This document shows, one piece after another, positions 7,783 to 15,076 of a DNA stretch of 30,081 nucleotides. The DNA comes from Enteractinococcus helveticum. Lineage in GTDB: Bacteria > Actinomycetota > Actinomycetes > Actinomycetales > Micrococcaceae. The notes below the pieces were generated by a model that was not told where the DNA came from, did not search any database, and worked only from the letters and a program-made list of their open reading frames with translations. A program made the position numbers and the translations under genes. The DNA is taken from positions 1 to 30,081 of the forward strand of contig NZ_DYXC01000109.1 of assembly GCF_020742345.1 (NCBI RefSeq). The letters are read 5' to 3'. Each line of letters begins with the position of its first letter. The first letter of the stretch is position 1.

Positions 7783-9150
7783 TTAGATTTGCAGGATTGC
7801 CCGGGCAATCACAAAGTAAATAATGAGCCCGGTGGCATCGACAAACGTCGAGATAAATGGGTTGGAAAACACGGCCGGATCGACTTTGATCGCACTAGCG
7901 ATTGCGGGCATGACACCACCTACGCATGCGGCGACGGTACAGATAGCCAGCAGCGTTAGCCCAATCACCACACCAACGTCCAGAGCGAAGAAGGCCCAGG
8001 CAACCAAAAACCCGAGTGATCCAAGCGATACACCGAGCATGAACCCGGTGCGTAATTCGCGGATAAATACGCGGAAAATATCGCGAGGCTGAATATCATC
8101 TAAAGCCAACGCACGGGTCACTGTCGTAGCCGCCTGGTTGCCTGTGTTGCCGCCAATGCCGATTAGCAGCGGCACAAATAATGCCAATACACTGACGGCT
8201 TCTAGCGTTTCTTCAAACACCGCCATGACTTGTACTGTCAGGGTGGCACCGATGGCTAGGACCAGAAGCCAGGTAAAGCGGCTGCGAACGAGGCGCGACA
8301 CCGGAGTGGAGAGGTAAGGCCGACGCAGTGGTTCAACACCACCTTGACGCGAGACGTCTTCGGACTCTTCAAATTCGAGAATCCGGACGGCGTCGTCGAG
8401 GGTAAAAATTCCTACCAGGCGTTCTTCATGATCGACCACTGATACTGCAAATTGTCCACGACGTGCGGTGCGACGGGCTACCACCTCATCGTCCTCGGAA
8501 ACATCTGCGGTAATAGTGGATTCCATGAGGTTTTCTATCAGCTGGGTTTCTTGCGCACCCAAGAGTTGCCGCAGGTTGATTGCCCCAACGACTCGCCTTC
8601 CTGAGTCGATTACGGGCAAATAGTACACGGTTTCCACGGTGTCTAAACGTTGTTGGACTCGGGCGAGCGCTTCAGCGGCGGTATGCCAGGGACGCAGCGT
8701 CACAAACTGGGGGCTCATGCGGCGTCCAATGGAGTTTGCCGGATAACCCAACAGGGTGGACGTTTCTTCGCGCTGGCTGTCATCAAGGCCGCGCAACAGT
8801 CGCGAAGCTACCGTGGCGGGCAGTTCGTCGAGTAACCAGACGCGATCATCCGGGGCGAGCTCGTTAAAAAGTTCCGCGGTGTCGTGTTCTTGAAGGGCAT
8901 GCACCAGGTCACTTTGTAAAACCGGTGAAAGTCCTTCGAAAACACGCAGCGCCAGGTCTTTATCTAACAACCGGTAGACGATGGCTCGGCGTTGGTGGCT
9001 GAGCCGGTCAAATATTTTGAGAAGTTCAGCGGGTTTTAGCAGGTTGATTTGCCGGGCGACCGTCGTCAAATTTTCTTTGTGCAGGGCGTCCGTGATCGAG
9101 CTGATGAGCTCTTGGATGTCTTGGGATTGAGTAATAGCCACAACAATCAC
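7783..9150 (-). CDS. mgtE: Magnesium transporter MgtE
   Basis: The 455-aa product has the full MgtE layout: an MgtE_N superhelical domain (about 25-130), paired CBS domains (about 135-260) that sense cytosolic Mg2+, and a C-terminal channel domain of five membrane helices (about 285-455). The pore region includes GIGGNTGNQAATTVTRAL, and the last helix has the conserved FVDATGLIIYF. It mediates gated Mg2+ uptake at the plasma membrane. Translation may start at GTG 9150, or at GTG 9141, which has GAAAG 8 nt upstream. The gene is monocistronic, convergent with the flavoprotein operon, and has a 5' region of more than 300 nt. It is probably a housekeeping gene unrelated to the catabolic genes around it. 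Confidence 0.95.
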   Translation of the reverse strand: MIVVAITQSQDIQELISSITDALHKENLTTVARQINLLKPAELLKIFDRLSHQRRAIVYRLLDKDLALRVFEGLSPVLQSDLVHALQEHDTAELFNELAPDDRVWLLDELPATVASRLLRGLDDSQREETSTLLGYPANSIGRRMSPQFVTLRPWHTAAEALARVQQRLDTVETVYYLPVIDSGRRVVGAINLRQLLGAQETQLIENLMESTITADVSEDDEVVARRTARRGQFAVSVVDHEERLVGIFTLDDAVRILEFEESEDVSRQGGVEPLRRPYLSTPVSRLVRSRFTWLLVLAIGATLTVQVMAVFEETLEAVSVLALFVPLLIGIGGNTGNQAATTVTRALALDDIQPRDIFRVFIRELRTGFMLGVSLGSLGFLVAWAFFALDVGVVIGLTLLAICTVAACVGGVMPAIASAIKVDPAVFSNPFISTFVDATGLIIYFVIARAILQI

Positions 9151-9534
9151 TTTCGTTTGAAAACGCGTCGCGGGAAGATTCCCGAAAGATTGATTGCTGG
9201 AGCACTACACATGGGTGAGGGTCTCAATGGGCCTCAACCTGATTACTCACGTGACGCGATAACTGGGTGAGCAAAATGGGTGGCGTCCAGCATGGTACTA
9301 GAACATAAACTGTCGTCCATTGCGGACACCTCCCTAGATAGTTCGCTCCCCGCGTTTGATATGACGCGTGCGGGAAAGCCTGATTGGCGCTTATTCACCA
9401 TAACACCGAATGTCTTACTGCCGAATTTGAACGCGTAGCCCTGGCTGCTTACGACAGCCAAGACGCCGGCGCGTTCTGCTCTCAAATTTGGGCGTGTGTC
9501 ATGTCTTGGGTTGTGGCCAGGGCAGATTCTTCGA
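9151..9534 (-). other. mgtE 5' leader / intergenic region of 384 nt
   Basis: There is no conserved gene here. On the minus strand it holds a possible 25-codon ORF (9243-9320) and a small palindrome CGGGAA-GA-TTCCCG (9171-9184) followed by CGCGACGCGTTTT, about 20 nt before mgtE. I looked for and did not see the conserved core of an M-box Mg2+ riboswitch. Mg-responsive control through the leader is possible but unproven. Confidence 0.4.
9243..9320 (-). CDS. Candidate 25-aa leader peptide upstream of mgtE
   Basis: ATG at 9318-9320 is preceded by AGGGAGGTG with 6-nt spacing, a much stronger Shine-Dalgarno than that of mgtE itself. The peptide MDDSLCSSTMLDATHFAHPV... ends at TAA 9243-9245, 93 nt before mgtE. 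The frame is open further upstream, so it could be the tail of a decayed gene. There is no homology I recognise. Confidence 0.3.
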   Translation of the reverse strand: MDDSLCSSTMLDATHFAHPVIASRE

Positions 9535-10287
9535 CTACAGCAGTGGTTTGACCGCTTGGGCTGAAGCCCGGAGCAGTTCAATGATCGGTTGTAGTTTCGT
9601 ATCGGGCAGTCGGGCGGATGGTGCAAGAACCGATAATGCCGCCAGGATGCGCCCAATAGCGTCCTGAATGGGGACACTCACTGCTGAGATGCCCTCGGTG
9701 CTTTCCTCGCGTGAGACCGCGTAGCCATGTTTGCCAATCTGCTGCAATTTCTTGGTCAGTTCAGAAATATCTGTGACCGTGTGGGCCGTTAGAGCTTTTA
9801 GGCCATCGGGATAGAGCGCTGCAAGGTCCTGTGGGGATAGTTCTGCTAACTGCACTTTGCCGCCCGCTGTTGCATAGGCCGGTAAATGCGCACCAACTCG
9901 CGGACTGGCCCGTAAAGTGTGCGGTGATTCGACCCCGTCAATAAATTCAATGTGCTCACCCATCAGCAGGGATAACGACACTGACTCCTGAGTTATTGTC
10001 GCGACGTGTTCCATATGTGATTTCAAAACTCGACGCAGCTTTAACACATCAGCATTCGGGGCTCGACGGTCAATGAGCTTGGCACCTGGCCGATAGATCT
10101 TACTTGTGGGATCTTGTACAAGGTAGCGGCGGTGAGCCAATGTGGCCAACAGTCGATGTGCGCTGGATGGCGAAATCTCAAGTTCTTCGGAAACACGCCG
10201 AACACGTACTTCGCCACGTTCAGTCACCATATCCATGACGGTCAATGCATTGTCGACGGATTCAATGAGGAAATCTGGAACACCCAT
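9535..10287 (-). CDS. IclR-family transcriptional regulator (regulator 2)
   Basis: The 250-aa product has an N-terminal winged helix-turn-helix (about 8-68: VSEELEISPSSAHRLLATLAHRRYLVQD). It also has an effector domain with LPAYATAGGKVQLAELS and SREESTEGISAVSVPIQDAIGRILAALSV. It is divergent from the binding lipoprotein and decarboxylase genes, the usual arrangement for a local regulator. Operator-like site C overlaps its start codon, suggesting autoregulation. No Shine-Dalgarno precedes ATG 10287, but TATTCT ends 7 nt upstream on the minus strand, so a leaderless transcript is plausible. It is clearly different in sequence from regulator 1 but may recognise a related operator. Confidence 0.92.
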   Translation of the reverse strand: MGVPDFLIESVDNALTVMDMVTERGEVRVRRVSEELEISPSSAHRLLATLAHRRYLVQDPTSKIYRPGAKLIDRRAPNADVLKLRRVLKSHMEHVATITQESVSLSLLMGEHIEFIDGVESPHTLRASPRVGAHLPAYATAGGKVQLAELSPQDLAALYPDGLKALTAHTVTDISELTKKLQQIGKHGYAVSREESTEGISAVSVPIQDAIGRILAALSVLAPSARLPDTKLQPIIELLRASAQAVKPLL

Positions 10288-10304
10288 GTTTCATAGAATA
10301 GAAC
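10288..10304 (-). promoter_or_regulatory. Operator-like site C in the regulator 2 / lipoprotein intergenic region
   Basis: GTTTCATAGAATAGAAC matches GTTYCATNSAATRGANN, and the outer ATGTT/AACAT arms (10286-10306) extend the dyad. It overlaps the probable -10 (TATTCT, minus strand 10299-10294) and start codon of regulator 2. Occupancy would therefore repress that gene and could act on the divergent promoter. Confidence 0.55.
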
Positions 10305-10384
10305 ATCAGGCTGATATTGTTCCGTAATGTTCTGGTGGTTGATTATTCTGTCCGAAAGCTGTGGCTCAAGGTCAGGAGAACATC

Positions 10385-11389
10385 ATGGCGAAAAATTTTC
10401 CAATCACCCTTGTCACCATTCTTGCTGCGGGCGGTATAGCACTGACTGGATGCGGTGGCTCGAACGGAACAGAAAGTACGGGCCAAAATGGGCAAACCGC
10501 TGATGGCGGCGTTGAACCAGAAACTTCAGAAATTACGGTTGCCGATACAGCCGGTATGCCGTCAACTTTCCTGGAATATGGCGTTGAGGAAGGCTTTTTT
10601 GAAGATCAAGGGCTCACCGTTAACGTCGACGTGAGTATCGGTGGAGCCGCGGCAGTGCCTGCTGTGGTCAGTGGGTCCGTACAGATGGCGGGTTCAAATT
10701 CCGTGAGTGCAATCATTGCGCACGATAAGGGACTACCGATTCAGATTGTCGCGGCTGGTACCCGCGCAGCTGACCAGCCGGAAGAAGACTTTGCTCGCAT
10801 CGTCGTCCCTGCTGACAGTCAGATTGAAACTGTGGCAGATCTCGAGAACAAAACAGTAGCAGTCAACACGTTAGAAAATATCAATGACGTCACGATCAAG
10901 ACGCTCATGGATGATGCCGGGGCTGATAGTTCCACGGTCGAGTTCGCTGAAATGGGATTTCCCGATATGCTGCCTGCGCTCGACAACAATCAGGTTGATG
11001 CCGCGCTGTTGATTGAACCATTTGTCTCTATGGCAGAACAAGGGGACACTGTGGCAATCGCGAGTCCTTATGTAGAGACGATGCCTGAACTGATGGTTGG
11101 AACCTACCTGACGTCTGCGGAATTCATTGAAAATAATCCGGAAACTGTTGCAGCGTTCCAGCGCGGGCTCGAAGCAACTGGTGCTGCGATTCAAGAAGAT
11201 CCAACTGCTTTCCGTGCTGCCTTACCCGAAAAGAGCAATATTGATCCGGAGCTTGCCGAAGGCGTACGCCTGCCCGTGTGGCGTGCAGAGGTCGACCGTG
11301 AATCTTTGGATTTTTTGAACGAAAAGATGGCTGAGTATGGCCTACTCGAAGAGCCGACCGACATCGAACCACTTGTATACGACGAATGA
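10385..11389 (+). CDS. NMT1/SsuA-like ABC transporter substrate-binding lipoprotein (orphan)
   Basis: The 334-aa product has a lipoprotein signal peptide; lipobox LTGC places the acylated Cys at residue 23, followed by a Ser/Gly-rich linker. The mature part has the NMT1/THI5-like (SsuA/TauA) fold pattern: ITVADTAGMPSTFLEYGVEEGFFEDQGLTV, GSVQMAGSNSVSAIIAHDKGLPIQIVAAG, LENKTVAVN and PDMLPALDNNQVDAALLIEPFV. Such proteins deliver sulfonates, nitrate, thiamine precursors or aromatic acids to ABC importers. ATG 10385 has AGGAGAAC upstream; an earlier in-frame start at 10361 would spoil the signal peptide. No permease or ATPase gene is nearby, so it must use a distant or shared transporter. It is followed 48 nt later by the decarboxylase-like gene, probably in one operon. 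Confidence 0.9.
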   Translation: MAKNFPITLVTILAAGGIALTGCGGSNGTESTGQNGQTADGGVEPETSEITVADTAGMPSTFLEYGVEEGFFEDQGLTVNVDVSIGGAAAVPAVVSGSVQMAGSNSVSAIIAHDKGLPIQIVAAGTRAADQPEEDFARIVVPADSQIETVADLENKTVAVNTLENINDVTIKTLMDDAGADSSTVEFAEMGFPDMLPALDNNQVDAALLIEPFVSMAEQGDTVAIASPYVETMPELMVGTYLTSAEFIENNPETVAAFQRGLEATGAAIQEDPTAFRAALPEKSNIDPELAEGVRLPVWRAEVDRESLDFLNEKMAEYGLLEEPTDIEPLVYDE

Positions 11390-11437
11390 ACTTCCTCAGT
11401 CTTATTGCCGAAGCATTACGAATATTCAGGAGAAGGA

Positions 11438-12493
11438 ATGACCGAACATAACGCACCATCCGCTGCATATCGACGAATCGCGACCGAGGAAGCGTGGGCG
11501 CCGCCGGAACTATTTGAGACATTCCGACAAATCCTCACCGCCTCGCAAGTGGATGATCCAGGATTGAACAGCCTCATGGGCTATTACGCACTGGGTGACA
11601 CCGAGCGTCCGAAGTTCATCCGCCACCGGATGACAGACACCGACTCACTTCGGCTCCAAGAAATGACAGCTGCTGGAATTGACCACCAGATCCTGTCTTT
11701 GACGGCACCGGGAGTGAACCCGCTGCCAGCTCAACCTGCTACCGAACTGTCGCGACTATCGAATGATCGATTAGTAGAAATCATTCAAGACAACCCACAG
11801 AAATTTTCTGGATTGGCCGCGGTCCCCTTCACCGCTGCAGACGCAGGTGCTGCCGAATTAGAACGGGCCGTGCACCTGGGACTCAAAGGAGCAATCCTCA
11901 ACTCCCACGTGCGAGACCACTACACAGATCGCCCCGAATTCTTTAGCTTCTATGAAGCCGCTGAAGCCTTGGATGTACCAGTCTATCTACACCCCAACGC
12001 ACCCTCAGCCAGGCTATTGGGACCATTTCACGAACGAGGACTAGACGGTTCGATATATGGTTTCGGTGTGGAGACAGGCCTGCATTTGCTGCGCTTGATC
12101 GTATCCGGGATATTTGACCGATACCCGAATCTGAAGATGGTGGTGGGGCATGCTGGTGAAGCGATTCCATTTTGGATTAACAGGATCGACTACATGTACC
12201 AGCGTCAGATTGCCGGGGGCCGCTACCCGCATGTCGCTGCGTTGCCGTTGAAGCCTTCCGAATATCTCCGGCGCAATGTTTGGATTACGACTTCAGGAAT
12301 GAACTGGCCCGATGAAGTCATGTTTACCAGAACCATGATGGGCCGCGACCGTGTCATGTACGCCATGGATTATCCATACCAATACGAACCAGATGAAGTT
12401 CAGGCTATGGAAGCCTTGCCGATTTCGGAGGAAGAGAAACAGCGGTTCTTCGAAGGCATTGCCACGGACGTGTTCAAACTCGACCTCGAATAA
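11438..12493 (+). CDS. Amidohydrolase-2 family metal-dependent hydrolase/decarboxylase
   Basis: The 351-aa TIM-barrel protein belongs to the ACMSD / gamma-resorcylate / 5-carboxyvanillate decarboxylase group. Visible features are N-terminal RIATEEAWAPPELFE, QILSLTAPGVNPL, a metal-site His in YLHPNAP, His in VVGHAGEAIPFW, and a C-terminal Asp in MYAMDYPYQYEPDE. The N-terminal metal motif is Glu-x-Ala rather than His-x-His. In this family that fits non-oxidative aromatic acid decarboxylases more than classical hydrolases. ATG 11438 has AGGAGAAGGA upstream. The gene follows the orphan binding lipoprotein and is probably under regulator 2. Decarboxylation of a hydroxybenzoate-like acid is the favoured inference; hydrolysis of a lactone or amide is the alternative. 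Confidence 0.85.
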   Translation: MTEHNAPSAAYRRIATEEAWAPPELFETFRQILTASQVDDPGLNSLMGYYALGDTERPKFIRHRMTDTDSLRLQEMTAAGIDHQILSLTAPGVNPLPAQPATELSRLSNDRLVEIIQDNPQKFSGLAAVPFTAADAGAAELERAVHLGLKGAILNSHVRDHYTDRPEFFSFYEAAEALDVPVYLHPNAPSARLLGPFHERGLDGSIYGFGVETGLHLLRLIVSGIFDRYPNLKMVVGHAGEAIPFWINRIDYMYQRQIAGGRYPHVAALPLKPSEYLRRNVWITTSGMNWPDEVMFTRTMMGRDRVMYAMDYPYQYEPDEVQAMEALPISEEEKQRFFEGIATDVFKLDLE

Positions 12494-12525
12494 CGCATGG
12501 ACATCTCGACCGTGTGTCCGGGTGG

Positions 12526-13137
12526 TTACAGCCAGCCGTTTTGCTGTGCCACTCGGGCCGCCTCGGTCCGGTTGGTCGTCTGGGTCTTACCGATCGCCGC
12601 TGACAGGTGATTACGCACCGTCCCAGCCGAAAGATGCAGCCGCGCAGCAATATGTTTGACCGAAGAGCCCGCCAGGGCTTCGCGCAGCACATCGCGCTCG
12701 CGGTCCGTCAGCGGATTGGCGCCAGCGCTCAGGGCTTCGGCGGCAAGCACCGGATCAACCGCACTCCCACCGGCATGTACGGTGCGAATGGCCTCGGCCA
12801 ACTGCTCGGCAGGAGCATCTTTGACCATGAATCCGCGCGCTCCGGCTGCCATGGCACGCTGCAAATATCCGGCACGACCGAACGTCGTCAAAATCAGTAT
12901 CGCGACGTCGTCACCATAGAACTGAGTAATCTGGCCGGTTGCGGTGATGCCGTCGACTTCGGGCATTTCAATGTCCAACACTGCGACATCAATGGTGTGC
13001 TCGCGGATCGCCTCGACCACCCCGGTGCCGTCGGGGAGCTGGGCCACGACGTGCAGGTCGTCTTCCAGGTTCAGTAGCGCGGCTAATCCGGCGCGGACCA
13101 GGTGCTGGTCGTCGGCCAGCAGGATGCGAATGGTCAC
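12526..13137 (-). CDS. NarL/DesR-type response regulator
   Basis: The 203-aa product has a receiver domain with acidic DD at 9-10, phospho-acceptor Asp55 in VLDIEMP, a Thr in LILTTF and the conserved Lys in MVKDA. A C-terminal LuxR-type HTH (about 138-200: LTDRERDVLREALAGSSVKHIAARLHLSAGTVRNHLS) follows. It is the partner of the histidine kinase whose stop overlaps its start (ATGA at 13134-13137). It likely controls the upstream ABC exporter, as is common for DesK/DesR-like pairs next to ABC-2 transporters. It converges with the decarboxylase-like gene, leaving only 32 nt without an obvious terminator. Confidence 0.93.
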   Translation of the reverse strand: MTIRILLADDQHLVRAGLAALLNLEDDLHVVAQLPDGTGVVEAIREHTIDVAVLDIEMPEVDGITATGQITQFYGDDVAILILTTFGRAGYLQRAMAAGARGFMVKDAPAEQLAEAIRTVHAGGSAVDPVLAAEALSAGANPLTDRERDVLREALAGSSVKHIAARLHLSAGTVRNHLSAAIGKTQTTNRTEAARVAQQNGWL

Positions 13138-14264
13138 AATCTCACCTCAACACGGGTTCCGGGTTCGCAACGGCATAGCTTCAGGGTACCGCCGGCCGAG
13201 GCGACGCGGCGCTGAAGTCCAGTCAAACCGTGGTGGGCGGCGGGGTTGGTGTCGAAGATGCCCACGCCGTCGTCGGTGATGCGGAGCAACATCCGCCCGT
13301 CGCATTCGGTGATCGTGATGGTGCAGGTGGCGGCTTGGGCATGCCGGATGACGTTGGTCACGGCCTCGCGGATGACCCAGGCGAAAACTTGTTGCTGTAC
13401 CAGCGTCAGACGGGGCGGGGTATCGGGGCGGTCCAGTGTGATGCCGGCTGCGGTGAGGGCCTGCTCGGAATGGTCGAGTTGTTCAGCCAGGTCGGGGTGT
13501 TGTAGATCAGTGACGGCGGAGCGGACTTCGGATAGTGAGCTACGCGCCAGGGATTCGATGTCGGCCAGTTCAGTTTTAGCAGCGGCCAGGTTGGTGTCGA
13601 TCAGGCGCTGGGCGAGCTGAACTTTGACGGTGATGGTGGTCAGGGAATGGCCCAGCACGTCGTGGACGGTTGAAGCGAGCTCTTCGCGCTGGGTGGCCAG
13701 AGCCAGCTGTTCGGAACGTTCTTTCTGGGTGGCGTCCATTTCCATGCTGATGCGGATGAAGATCATGATGATCGCCGGGGACGCGACCGAGGCGATAAAC
13801 CAGTTGCCGGAGTCGTCCAGGTTGCCAATGGCAACGATGGCAATTGCGCAGCAGAAGAGGATGACCATGGCGAGCAGGCCGACGGCGATGCGGTGGTTGA
13901 AGATCCAGGTGGCCATCAAATACGGCACGATGTTGATGATAGCCGTTGGGGTTACCTGGGCCATGATGATCCCCAGTGCCACCAGAACTGCGGTGTAGAC
14001 CAGTGTGTTGCCGGTGCGGTTGAAGCCAGTGATTGGTTCAGGGTGCAGGAAGTTGCGCAGGTAGACGACGGGGAAGGCCACGAGTGCGGCCCAGCCGGCA
14101 ATTTGGGCCGGTAGCGGGGCGGTAGTGTTGAGGAATCCGATGACCGTCCAGGCCATAAAGATCAGCCAGATCCCGGAGGTAAATACGATTGCCCGACGCT
14201 CCGGTGGGGTTGCAGGAGCCTCGGGCAGGTAGCCGCCGGTGGTGTATTTCGATAGCGGGTGCAT
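13134..14264 (-). CDS. DesK-like sensor histidine kinase
   Basis: This is a 376-aa membrane kinase. The N-terminal third has about five or six hydrophobic helices (roughly 25-165) with little extracellular sequence, as in membrane-sensing kinases. A HisKA_3 dimerisation domain follows with His201 in STVHDVLGHSL. The HATPase domain has REAVTNVIRHAQ (N box), DDGVGIFD and HHGLTGLQRR (G boxes). The ATG at 14264 is 5 nt after the permease stop. The open frame extends to 14357 but would overlap the permease gene by 88 nt, so the shorter start is preferred. It is expected to phosphorylate the coupled response regulator; the stimulus may be membrane state or the ABC transporter itself. Confidence 0.92.
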   Translation of the reverse strand: MHPLSKYTTGGYLPEAPATPPERRAIVFTSGIWLIFMAWTVIGFLNTTAPLPAQIAGWAALVAFPVVYLRNFLHPEPITGFNRTGNTLVYTAVLVALGIIMAQVTPTAIINIVPYLMATWIFNHRIAVGLLAMVILFCCAIAIVAIGNLDDSGNWFIASVASPAIIMIFIRISMEMDATQKERSEQLALATQREELASTVHDVLGHSLTTITVKVQLAQRLIDTNLAAAKTELADIESLARSSLSEVRSAVTDLQHPDLAEQLDHSEQALTAAGITLDRPDTPPRLTLVQQQVFAWVIREAVTNVIRHAQAATCTITITECDGRMLLRITDDGVGIFDTNPAAHHGLTGLQRRVASAGGTLKLCRCEPGTRVEVRL

Positions 14265-14269
14265 CGGGA

Positions 14270-15076
14270 TTATCGGGCTGTCCTGCGTCGACTCCCCAGT
14301 ACGCACAGGAGTGCGAAGATCGCCGTCCACGCACCAATATTGGCCAAGAGTACCCACATGGATTCAAATTCTACTGCGGCACCCGGTTCCATTGGGATCA
14401 GCATGCCTTCAGTTTGGGGCCAGCGGGCGAGCATGGCGGGCCCGTACAGCGGGGTGAATTTGCCGATGTCTAAAAGGACGCCGCCCAGCGGGATGAACAG
14501 GTTACCGAAGAATGCGAAGAGGACCAGGAACCCGGAGGCCGCGCTGACGGCGGTTTCAGAGCGGAACAGCAGGGCGAACGCCAGACCGTACAGTGAGAAT
14601 GGCACCGCAACGGCAACACACAGGGCAGCCGAGGTGAGCCAGTGGGTGAATGAATCGAAAGTCGCGCCGGTCATGGCGCCCACAATGTAGACGATCAGAA
14701 TGGGGCTGATGGCCATGAGCAACGCCATGAGCATTTTGCCCAGGATGTAGTTGCCCTCAGTTAGGCCGGTCATATTGAGTTGGCGACCCCAGCCCATGGT
14801 ACGTTCCACGGCGGCTGAGCCGGCCATGGCGGTTGTGGCGATGACGGCCCCGTAGACGGCCATTGAGGTCATAACATAAGCCGAAACGTTGCCGTAGCCG
14901 GCTGGCATTTCGCCTTGATCCATTGCCACACCAAACATGAGATACATCGCCGCCGGAAGGACGAGCACGAAAAAGGTGGCATCGAGCATACGAAAGTTGC
15001 GCCAGAACTCCCAGGCCACGAACCGGAACAGAATTTCTGCTTGAGATTTTCTGGGGGTAGTCAGAGGTGTCGTCAT
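14270..15076 (-). CDS. ABC-2 type transporter permease
   Basis: The 268-aa product has about six hydrophobic helices and typical ABC-2 features: an amphipathic opening FRFVAWEFWRNFRMLDATFFVLVLPAAMYLMFG, then YGAVIATTAMAGSAAVERTMGWGRQLNMTGL and a C-terminal pair of helices. The start at ATG 15076 overlaps the ATPase stop as ATGA with AGGAGG upstream. The open frame reaching to 15304 is only the antisense-like extension through the ATPase gene. With the ATPase it forms an exporter; drug, peptide or lipid substrates are all possible for this family. Confidence 0.9.
   Translation of the reverse strand: MTTPLTTPRKSQAEILFRFVAWEFWRNFRMLDATFFVLVLPAAMYLMFGVAMDQGEMPAGYGNVSAYVMTSMAVYGAVIATTAMAGSAAVERTMGWGRQLNMTGLTEGNYILGKMLMALLMAISPILIVYIVGAMTGATFDSFTHWLTSAALCVAVAVPFSLYGLAFALLFRSETAVSAASGFLVLFAFFGNLFIPLGGVLLDIGKFTPLYGPAMLARWPQTEGMLIPMEPGAAVEFESMWVLLANIGAWTAIFALLCVLGSRRRTAR

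Noticed and set aside
9151..9534. M-box magnesium riboswitch upstream of mgtE
   Set aside because: The conserved M-box core was not found in the minus-strand leader.
9243..9677. 144-codon minus-strand frame before mgtE
   Set aside because: The upstream half overlaps the IclR regulator out of frame. Only the last 25 codons have a ribosome site, and these are listed as a separate candidate.
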